Source: Aestuariivivens marinum
GTDB lineage: Bacteria; Bacteroidota; Bacteroidia; Flavobacteriales; Flavobacteriaceae
Assembly (NCBI RefSeq): GCF_022662175.1
Contig: NZ_JAKMCR010000001.1
Span: 1,116,001 to 1,180,000, forward strand
Length of the DNA: 64,000 nucleotides
Direction: 5' to 3'
In this document: positions 9,001 through 15,892 of the stretch, piece by piece
How the letters are laid out: each line of letters begins with the position of its first letter
How positions within the stretch are numbered: the stretch's first letter is position 1
The notes under the pieces: generated by a model
Databases searched by the model: none
Told to the model about the DNA's origin: nothing
What the model saw: the letters and a program-made list of their open reading frames with translations, nothing else
Made by a program: the position numbers and the translations under genes

Positions 9001-9031
9001 AAAAAAACCGAACAAAATGTTCGGTTTTTTT
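9001..9031 (-). terminator. Terminator of the upper electron-transfer unit
   Basis: AAAAAACCGAACA pairs with TGTTCGGTTTTTT around a short loop, with T-runs on both strands. It follows the cytochrome c gene ending at 9049 and separates it from the promoter of the lower unit. Confidence 0.85.
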
Positions 9032-9048
9032 AAATTGAAGCAAAAAAA

Positions 9049-9447
9049 TTATTCGGCCAATGTTCTCATATAATTTACTATTAGCCATCTGTCCTCATCG
9101 TCAGGAATTTTTTTTGTGTATTCAGGCATATCATCTTTTCCAAATGATGTTTTATAGAAAAGTACACCATCTGTTTGTTCTTGGAACTCTTCACTGGAAA
9201 AGTCGCCTAAGTCTCCATTCATTTCTGCTGCTTTAGGGCCGTCACCGTATCCCTCATTACCATGGCAAGATTTACAATGTTTAGAGTACAACGATTTGCC
9301 TATGGCAAGGTCCTCATCAGGATTGGTTGGGTTTTTCATATTGACATATTCTTCTGGAATATTCCAGCCATCCTGAAAAACGGAGGTAAAAGAATATAAA
9401 CTAAATATAATAACTCCAATAAGTGTTAACGTTTTTAATGCTTTCAT
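9049..9447 (-). CDS. Monoheme cytochrome c, periplasmic
   Basis: A 132-aa protein with a signal peptide and one heme motif CKSCHGNEGYGDG (residues about 58-70), plus a distal Met in KDDMPEYTKKIPDDEDRWLIVNYM, the usual class I axial-ligand region. It is the last gene of the upper transcription unit, 11 bp after the Ig-like membrane protein, and ends at a strong terminator. It probably shuttles electrons to or from the NrfD/FeS complexes. Confidence 0.9.
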   Translation of the reverse strand: MKALKTLTLIGVIIFSLYSFTSVFQDGWNIPEEYVNMKNPTNPDEDLAIGKSLYSKHCKSCHGNEGYGDGPKAAEMNGDLGDFSSEEFQEQTDGVLFYKTSFGKDDMPEYTKKIPDDEDRWLIVNYMRTLAE

Positions 9448-9458
9448 AATTAAAACAA

Positions 9459-10331
9459 TTAAGATTTAGATATTTTAAATAAATTGATAAATAAATATAT
9501 AATAAATCCCCAAATTCCAAAAATTATTAAGTTAGGGAATATTAATAAAAATAAAGGTGTTTTGTTTCTTGGCGACCACATCGTTCTATCGTCGAACGTA
9601 GATTCCTCTATTATAGGTATACCAACAGGTGCATTAACAAGTGCCTTTACAGTTCCATATTCTTCACTATCGCTCAATACAACTTCAATAATCAAATTTC
9701 CATTAATACCAGGAATGTCATTATCAATTACTGCAATAATTGATCCATTTTTGTCAGTCATATTAAATTCTTTACCAATTTTTAAAGGTTTAAACAATCT
9801 TTGGATTTGAACATTAAGCAATTGGTCGCTCAATACGCTGTCTGTTTTAGTTTCTTTTAGTATGGCACTTATATAATTGATGCTATCTTTTGATATTAAT
9901 TTTGTTATAATACTGGCATCTTTAAAGCTAATGCTTTTTGAAGTTTTTTTGTATGAGTCATCTCCTTTAAAAGACACAACAAAATTGTAAGTATTAGTTG
10001 AGTCGGATTTTATCGAATCGAAATTTTTTAAAACAAATTTACATACACCATGCATATTTGTTTTAACAGTTCCCAATAGGGTCTTTTCGTCGTCTATTTC
10101 ATTGAAAACAGATAAATCGATGTTAGAGACATCTACATTTTCTCGATTTACTCGTGAAAATGCTTTTATATTGAAATAGGACACACTATCCATGATCTTA
10201 GTGTAGTCTATTTTTAATCTCACGGCATTTTTTTTAGCGCTTTGGGCATAAACTGAATGTAGCCTTGAAGATGATAAAAACATTCCGATGAATACTAGAA
10301 AAACAAAAGGATATTTTAGCATATTTTTCAT
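9459..10331 (-). CDS. Membrane-anchored Ig-like protein, module A of the NrfD cluster
   Basis: A 290-aa protein with a signal peptide (residues about 1-30), beta-rich repeats that look like two Ig-type domains (one around residues 50-140, one around 160-230 containing FNMTDKNGSIIAVIDNDIPGINGNLIIEV) and a C-terminal transmembrane helix ending LFKISKS. It is longer than its paralogue at 6006-6605 by about one domain. It overlaps the NrfD gene by 4 bp. The role is inferred only from the repeated FeS-NrfD-Ig gene order. Confidence 0.7.
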   Translation of the reverse strand: MKNMLKYPFVFLVFIGMFLSSSRLHSVYAQSAKKNAVRLKIDYTKIMDSVSYFNIKAFSRVNRENVDVSNIDLSVFNEIDDEKTLLGTVKTNMHGVCKFVLKNFDSIKSDSTNTYNFVVSFKGDDSYKKTSKSISFKDASIITKLISKDSINYISAILKETKTDSVLSDQLLNVQIQRLFKPLKIGKEFNMTDKNGSIIAVIDNDIPGINGNLIIEVVLSDSEEYGTVKALVNAPVGIPIIEESTFDDRTMWSPRNKTPLFLLIFPNLIIFGIWGFIIYLFINLFKISKS

Positions 10332-11644
10332 GATTCTGGATTTTTTTTATTTAAAGTCATGTCCTTTTCGTCTGCAGTCCGTTGAATAGGTATTACGGGC
10401 AAATAACGAACGAATAACGTAATAATTAATAAAGCCATGGCTAAAGTTGCAAAAGTGATTATCCATTCATGGGCACTTGGGAAATAATGATGCCATGATT
10501 CTGGAACACCTTCAATAGGTAAAAAAGGATGTAATAATGTTGGTATCACAATAATGTAACGTTTCCACCACGAACCAACAACGACCATTAAGCCTACAAA
10601 AAGCATTGAAATGGGCTTTCGTCCTTTCTTAAACAATAAAATAACCAAAGGTAACAGCAAACCAACTATTTGTGAGAACCAAAATAATGGGGCCCATTCT
10701 CCAGAAACCAAGGCACTTAAGTGGATGTCTTCTTCAACTGGAGCCGTAAATATTGGAATTAAATACTCATTAATGTTAAAGTAGAGGTAAGTAAGACATG
10801 CTAATGCCAAGAATTTACCTAGTTTATCAAAATGATAGTCTGTAATATAGTCGTCTAGGCCTCTTACTCTCCTAATGATGTAAACCATAGTAACTAATGC
10901 GCCTAACCCAGCAACAAAAGCTCCTGAAATAAAATAGGCTCCCATATTGGTGCTATCCCAACCAATTCTATAAGTGGTAGAAAATAACCAGGCATCTATA
11001 GTTTGTAAAATAATACTAACAGGGATAATTAATACAGCAATTATTTTAATAGATTTTTCTTGTATTGATTTTTGACTTTTACTCCCTGTCCAGTTTAAAG
11101 AAAGTTTTCCATACCATTTGCTAAATTTAGGTTTTGTCTTCTCATAGAATTTTTTAAGTATTGCCAAATCGGGTAATAGTGGAAAATATAATAAGAGAAA
11201 ACTTAAGGCGATGGTTGTTGGAATAATAATAACATCCCAAGTAATTGGAGATTGTAATCTTGCGTGAATAAAAAGGTTTAACAATCTATCAGGGCGTCCC
11301 ATATCTATCATGATGGTCAAGCCAGCCATCACAATAGATGCAAACGTAATAATTTCAGCAATTCTAACTAAAGGAGTTCTCCAAGTATTATTTGTTAATC
11401 TTAAAACGGCCACAGTAACAGACCCTACAAAACTTGTCGCCACAAAAAACACGAAATTTGATATGTAAATACCCCAAAGCGCATAATCTCTCATATTGGT
11501 CACTACCTGCCCATTTATTACTTGATCGATATAAGCAATGAGCCCAAGTATAATAATGATGATTAAAAAAATTATCCATACAGTGCCCCTTTTGCCAAAT
11601 TTTCTAGGAGCTAATTTTTCTAGAAGCGTATCGTAATTTTTCAT
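10328..11644 (-). CDS. NrfD/PsrC-type quinone-interacting membrane subunit (copy A)
   Basis: A 438-aa integral membrane protein with about ten helices and the same motifs as copy B: YALWGIYISNFVFFVA, IDMGRPDRLLNLF, QSPITWDVIII, GAFVAGLGALVTMVYIIRR. It probably oxidises or reduces menaquinone and passes electrons to the FeS protein encoded 2 bp upstream. Its gene overlaps the following Ig-like gene by 4 bp. Confidence 0.88.
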   Translation of the reverse strand: MKNYDTLLEKLAPRKFGKRGTVWIIFLIIIIILGLIAYIDQVINGQVVTNMRDYALWGIYISNFVFFVATSFVGSVTVAVLRLTNNTWRTPLVRIAEIITFASIVMAGLTIMIDMGRPDRLLNLFIHARLQSPITWDVIIIPTTIALSFLLLYFPLLPDLAILKKFYEKTKPKFSKWYGKLSLNWTGSKSQKSIQEKSIKIIAVLIIPVSIILQTIDAWLFSTTYRIGWDSTNMGAYFISGAFVAGLGALVTMVYIIRRVRGLDDYITDYHFDKLGKFLALACLTYLYFNINEYLIPIFTAPVEEDIHLSALVSGEWAPLFWFSQIVGLLLPLVILLFKKGRKPISMLFVGLMVVVGSWWKRYIIVIPTLLHPFLPIEGVPESWHHYFPSAHEWIITFATLAMALLIITLFVRYLPVIPIQRTADEKDMTLNKKNPES

Positions 11645-11646
11645 AA

Positions 11647-12648
11647 TTATTCAGGTTTTTCAGGAGATGTTGGCTTTTCTACCGATTCAAATTCGGTATA
11701 GTTTTCCAGGCCTTTCTCAAAATCGACCAATCGATCTACAGGAGGGAGGTAGTAAACACTTGGTGCAGTACCCAATTCTTCCAATAATCTATAACCTGCT
11801 TTATCTTTGAGCAATTTGCTAAGACGCAGTGTTTCCTCACCATTGGTCACAGTATCTTCGTATTTATCCCCAAAATAGAATACACCATTGGGACAAGCTG
11901 TGACGCAATGTGGTAATTGATTTTCATTAATTTGGTGAGGGCAAAAGTCACATTTATCTGGGGTCCCTTTTCTGCTCGGAACACCGGCATATTCAATCGA
12001 TGGATTCTCATGGCCCATATGCATCATATTGAGGGTAATCTCACTCATTTCACCCTGTTCGGGTTCACTCCAATTAAACACCCGTATTGAGTATGGACAG
12101 GCCGCCATACAGAAACGACAGCCAATACAACGCTCATTGTCAATTAAAACCAATCCATCCCTTCTTTTGAAGGTAGCATCAACTGGGCAAACCGAAACAC
12201 AGGCAGGTTGATCACAATGCATACAGGTCCTCGGCATCCAATAGGGTGCTGTATCTTTGGATTCTTGCATTTTATGAACCTTTAGCCAGGCGTTTTCACC
12301 AGTTACATAGTGATGTTTATTGCAGGCACTTACACATTTTAAGGCATTTTTACATTTGGCCAAATCAATAACCATAACAAATTTACGATTAGGAATTCCT
12401 TCACGTACATTATATTTGGTATCATGATGATCAGAGTGTTTTACTTCCTCAACTTCTGAAGCGTCTACTTGAATTATTGAGCCATCAGTAGTCATTAATT
12501 CTAATTTTTCGACACTGTTGTCTTTATTGGAAGCGCTTAATTTTTCAGAAAGATGGGACAGCCCAAGTCCTCCAATAGCAGATACAAATCCTAACTTAAG
12601 GCCCTTATCGAGAAATTTACGTCTGGAGTTTTTTTTATTATCTTCCAT
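11647..12648 (-). CDS. Tat-exported 4x[4Fe-4S] ferredoxin-like subunit (copy A)
   Basis: A 333-aa electron-transfer protein with Tat motif SRRKFLDKG and, unlike copy B, no lipobox cysteine. The leader domain (LMTTDGSIIQVDASEVEE) precedes clusters CKNALKCVSAC, CMHCDQPACVSVCP, CIGCRFCMAACP and CDFCP...CVTACP. About 20 extra residues, rich in His and Met, lie between clusters three and four (NMMHMGHENP). Partner of the NrfD gene directly downstream. Confidence 0.9.
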   Translation of the reverse strand: MEDNKKNSRRKFLDKGLKLGFVSAIGGLGLSHLSEKLSASNKDNSVEKLELMTTDGSIIQVDASEVEEVKHSDHHDTKYNVREGIPNRKFVMVIDLAKCKNALKCVSACNKHHYVTGENAWLKVHKMQESKDTAPYWMPRTCMHCDQPACVSVCPVDATFKRRDGLVLIDNERCIGCRFCMAACPYSIRVFNWSEPEQGEMSEITLNMMHMGHENPSIEYAGVPSRKGTPDKCDFCPHQINENQLPHCVTACPNGVFYFGDKYEDTVTNGEETLRLSKLLKDKAGYRLLEELGTAPSVYYLPPVDRLVDFEKGLENYTEFESVEKPTSPEKPE

Positions 12649-12665
12649 AACAAATGAAGTTTCAA

Positions 12666-12941
12666 CTATACATTACTGTTTTTTCCTAGCCACTTAAGAA
12701 AGGATTTATTTGATATGTCTTTCTTGATGATTTTAGATTCTTTTATTGTACTAACCTTAACCTTAACGGTAGTACCATCGGGTTTTAATAAGGTTTGATA
12801 CCCTTCTTCTTCATCTTGGGGTTTAGTAGAACTCTTATTTTGACTGCCCATTCCCAAAAAGGGCAATAATAAACTACCGCCTAAAATGGGTAAAAAGCCT
12901 CTTCTTGAAAGTTGATTTCCTTTACCAAATTTATTTTTCAT
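12666..12941 (-). CDS. Small Tat-signal protein resembling the leader of the FeS subunits
   Basis: A 91-aa protein with a Tat signal LSRRGFLPILGG (residues about 11-22) and a 40-residue mature part, LLKPDGTTVKVKVSTIKE..., that aligns with the leader segment just before the first cysteine cluster of both FeS subunits (LLTPDGKLVQVPNSEIE; LMTTDGSIIQVDASEVEE). It has no cysteine clusters at all. It sits between the barrel and FeS copy A in the same operon. It may be an assembly or capping factor for the complex, or a truncated third copy. Confidence 0.7.
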   Translation of the reverse strand: MKNKFGKGNQLSRRGFLPILGGSLLLPFLGMGSQNKSSTKPQDEEEGYQTLLKPDGTTVKVKVSTIKESKIIKKDISNKSFLKWLGKNSNV

Positions 12942-12947
12942 GACATC

Positions 12948-13856
12948 TTAAAAATTATAATTACGGGTAATATTAAAACCAATCAAAGCACCTCCATTAA
13001 AAAAGTCATTGGTGTTTTTCATGTAGTTATATTGAGGTAATATGCCATTAAAGTTGGTGATAAATATTTGAAAGGCATGAGCTGATGTAGAAAACTCAGC
13101 ACCAAAACTAAACCCTGTAATATTGTATTTATTGTCATTTAACTTGGTTATAGGGGTGCTAATATCACATATTAGTGCTGTTTGAGGGCTTACCTTATAT
13201 CGCCCACCAAAGGCTATAGAAAGTCTATCATTTTCTTTGCGGGAATTTACGTCGTTATAATTAACGACATTAAAATGGGATAAACTTGGAGCAATTTGCA
13301 GTGAGAGGTTTGAATTAAACCTTTTAGCAATTATTAGTTGGTGGAAGTAGGAATATCGGTCTTGTCTTATTAAAAATGGACCGTTATTGGCATCAGGAGG
13401 AATAGGATCTCCATTAGGGTATTTAGTATCAAAAGAGCGTCCATCTATGGCCATATTTCCAAAATAACTGATGCTTACGGGCATACTTCCAGATCGCGTT
13501 TGTTTTAATAAACCAACTTTTAAGCTAAAGTCACTTATTCTATTCTTTTTGGTAATACCGTATCCTACAGTTACCCAATCTAATACAGCATAAGACAAAG
13601 CAATCCTAATATTTGAATTCGCACCATAAATTCCAGCTAAAGAATTTTTTTCTTCAATAAGCCCAAACCTGTGTTGCATCATAACTTCTAAAGTGTTTTT
13701 ATTGAATAATACGTTAGAGGCATTATCAATTAATGTGGCACTTTCAAAAGCAGGCCGGGCAGGTTTTTCAACAATGGAGTCTTTAGCCTTTTTTTGTGAA
13801 AAGCACAAAGCTGGAATAATTAACAAGACAAACAGTAATATTTTATACTTTTTCAT
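12948..13856 (-). CDS. DUF5777 outer-membrane beta-barrel protein
   Basis: A 302-aa protein from the ATG at 13856, where a clean signal peptide begins (MKKYKILLFVLLIIPALCFSQ); the longer reading from 13898 overlaps the cytochrome gene and adds a poor N-terminus. Alternating polar/hydrophobic strands and the family-typical segment NTLEVMMQHRFGLIEE support a barrel. Members are often encoded beside periplasmic cytochromes. The barrel could insulate or contact the cytochromes at the outer membrane; this is inference. Confidence 0.75.
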   Translation of the reverse strand: MKKYKILLFVLLIIPALCFSQKKAKDSIVEKPARPAFESATLIDNASNVLFNKNTLEVMMQHRFGLIEEKNSLAGIYGANSNIRIALSYAVLDWVTVGYGITKKNRISDFSLKVGLLKQTRSGSMPVSISYFGNMAIDGRSFDTKYPNGDPIPPDANNGPFLIRQDRYSYFHQLIIAKRFNSNLSLQIAPSLSHFNVVNYNDVNSRKENDRLSIAFGGRYKVSPQTALICDISTPITKLNDNKYNITGFSFGAEFSTSAHAFQIFITNFNGILPQYNYMKNTNDFFNGGALIGFNITRNYNF

Positions 13857-13872
13857 TGTAACATCTTTAAGG

Positions 13873-14247
13873 TTAGTTATTTTCGGCACCATCATCAATC
13901 CACTTTTTAATCAAGGCTATAGAATTAGCATCAACATTTCTATGGCCATCTACCAATTTAGTGTATAGTTTGCTCGCGCTGCTATTTTTAGGGACAACAT
14001 ATCCCGAAATTAAAGAAGCATATTCGTTCCCAGCTGTTAAATCTGGACTTTGTCCGGAAGCACCATGGCATTGTGTACAATTATATGTTACAAATATAGG
14101 AGCAATATCATCTTTAAACGAAACGTCAGTTCCAGGATCGATAACCACATCACCGTCTTCTATAACTTCAGGAAATTCATCGTAATAACATGAAAATAAG
14201 ACTAGCGGGATAATGCTAACGAGAACTATTTTAAATAGTTTTTTCAT
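13873..14247 (-). CDS. Monoheme c-type cytochrome lipoprotein
   Basis: A 124-aa protein with a lipoprotein signal (lipobox LFSC near residue 19) and one heme site, CTQCHGASGQSPDL (about residues 57-70). It lies between the hexaheme lipoprotein and the DUF5777 barrel, all on the same strand. Likely an outer- or inner-membrane-tethered electron carrier. Confidence 0.85.
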   Translation of the reverse strand: MKKLFKIVLVSIIPLVLFSCYYDEFPEVIEDGDVVIDPGTDVSFKDDIAPIFVTYNCTQCHGASGQSPDLTAGNEYASLISGYVVPKNSSASKLYTKLVDGHRNVDANSIALIKKWIDDGAENN

Positions 14248-14320
14248 TTTAATTAATTTTTAACTTTAAATAGTCAACTTCAATTTTATATAAAATTGAT
14301 ATACCTACTCAATTAAAGGG

Positions 14321-14359
14321 GTTACAATAGTATGGTCCTTAGGGCCATACTATTGTAAC
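14321..14359 (-). other. Long perfect intercistronic hairpin
   Basis: A 15-bp perfect stem (GTTACAATAGTATGG / CCATACTATTGTAAC) with a 9-nt loop lies 8 bp after the stop of the hexaheme gene. It has no U-tract on the minus strand, so it looks more like an RNA processing or stability element than a terminator. It could set the ratio of hexaheme cytochrome to the genes below. Confidence 0.65.
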
Positions 14360-14366
14360 TAATATA

Positions 14367-15554
14367 TTATTGTAAGTTAGCTATCGAATTTTTAATCAAT
14401 GATTTTGCATAATCAGGATTGTGGATACCCTTACTTCTATCTTCTAAAATAAACAGGAAGTTCCAGGCGGCTTCAGCAGCTTTTAAGTCAAATAGTCCTC
14501 GCACAGGGTGCCATGCATCATCACCAGCATCGTAATGTACAATTCCTACAACTGGCACAGGCGTCACGCCATCAGCTTCAAAAACAGGTTGGTAATCACC
14601 ATTAGCATCTCTAGCTATTGCTTGACCAATCACTTGCTCTAATAAATGGCCTAAGGTATCCATGTCTTCTTCTAAGCCGGTCACTTTTAATTCTTCGACT
14701 GGACCACCGTGGCAATCAGAACAATTGTTTCTGGTAGGATTCCAACTATGTCCATAGGAACCGTCTGTGGTATGGCGCATGTGGCAATCAACACAGCTAC
14801 CGGTATCAGTTCTATGCTTAGCTTGCTTAACAGCAGGGATTGCCTCAACTAAAGTAAATGTAGTATAAGCTCCTAATAAACCTTCCAATAAAGCCGTTTG
14901 TGGACCGTGGTGAGGACCCCAGTGTGTACTGGTGTTCATATATTTGCCATTGGCATCAGGTGTAGGTGTTCCTCTTCTTGGCTGGTGGCAGTTGGCACAT
15001 AGGTTACTGGCATTGCCATAATCTAAAATGTAATCATCTAGATTGGGATCTTCAGCAAATACTTTAAAGTCAACTGGCGCGGCAGTTCTTACGGCCATAT
15101 CATTGCCATCGTTTTCAAAATCAAATGAACTGTGGGAATCATGGCATCCAGTACATGATAGTGGATTTGAGATTCCATATGAGTTACCACTTGCATCTGC
15201 AACCGCTACAGCACCGGTTTCAATATAATCTATAAATCCTTCATTGTTATGACATGATGCACAACTTTCTCTGGTGCCTCTATCCCAAGATTCATAAGAA
15301 TACGCCGGATCACCACCGTGGTTTGAAGTTAAGTAGGCATCCCAAATACCACTACGGTGGGTATCAGAGTGACAATCTATACAGACTTGAGTGCCAACGC
15401 CGTCAATGCCGTCAATGCCATCAACTCCGTCGATACCATTAGTCCCGTTCTCTCCATCTTGACCTGGAATTGCGGTGTAATCACTTGTACATTGGAAAAA
15501 CATTAAACTAGATGTGACAACAATCAAGTTAACGATGAGCTTTAAATTTTTCAT
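14367..15554 (-). CDS. Hexaheme c-type cytochrome lipoprotein with a collagen-like stalk
   Basis: A 395-aa protein. A lipoprotein signal (lipobox FFQC, about residue 22) is followed by a run of about eight Gly-x-y triplets (residues about 31-54, GQDGENGTNGIDG and on). Then come six CxxCH heme motifs: CIDCH, CASCH, CTGCH, CANCH, CVDCH and CSDCH. Many additional His residues could be distal ligands. The C-terminal 90 residues are heme-free. First gene of the upper transcription unit, with a regulated promoter at 15584-15627. Likely role: multiheme electron conduit held off the membrane by the stalk. Confidence 0.88.
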   Translation of the reverse strand: MKNLKLIVNLIVVTSSLMFFQCTSDYTAIPGQDGENGTNGIDGVDGIDGIDGVGTQVCIDCHSDTHRSGIWDAYLTSNHGGDPAYSYESWDRGTRESCASCHNNEGFIDYIETGAVAVADASGNSYGISNPLSCTGCHDSHSSFDFENDGNDMAVRTAAPVDFKVFAEDPNLDDYILDYGNASNLCANCHQPRRGTPTPDANGKYMNTSTHWGPHHGPQTALLEGLLGAYTTFTLVEAIPAVKQAKHRTDTGSCVDCHMRHTTDGSYGHSWNPTRNNCSDCHGGPVEELKVTGLEEDMDTLGHLLEQVIGQAIARDANGDYQPVFEADGVTPVPVVGIVHYDAGDDAWHPVRGLFDLKAAEAAWNFLFILEDRSKGIHNPDYAKSLIKNSIANLQ

Positions 15555-15583
15555 GATGATATTTATTATATGATAATTATGAC

Positions 15584-15627
15584 CAAAAATAAAATGTTAT
15601 GGTACCCTAAACTATGACAAATGTCAT
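15584..15627 (-). promoter_or_regulatory. Regulated promoter of the upper electron-transfer unit
   Basis: The dyad ATGAC-AAAT-GTCAT (15614-15627) lies upstream of a consensus -7 box TATTTTTG read on the minus strand (15584-15591), 33 bp centre to centre. The same arrangement precedes the second unit at 8897-8940. The rest of the 338-bp gap up to dnaE is AT-rich and shows no gene. Confidence 0.65.
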
Positions 15628-15892
15628 TTTTAGATCTAAAAAAGCATTAAGATAACATCTTTTTTTTTAATTAACGTTAAGGGAGCATTTACTTTTTAAT
15701 TACACTGGATTATAAAACTTTTTAAAAGGTTTTTAGCAGAGGTTTTTATGGTGTTATGGTTAAATGATTGTAGTTTATATTCTGTTTACAACTGTTTATA
15801 ACTTCATTCTTATAAAGTGGAAAATCTATGTATTTTTATACACTTCGTTTTTGCTCGAAACGAATAAACACATCAACAGATAAACTTGCGGA

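Noticed and set aside
13857-13898. Extended start of the DUF5777 barrel
   Set aside because: The extension precedes a clean signal peptide and overlaps the upstream cytochrome gene.
15400-15450. Short tandem DNA repeat as a regulatory array
   Set aside because: It is the codons for the Gly-x-y stalk of the hexaheme lipoprotein.
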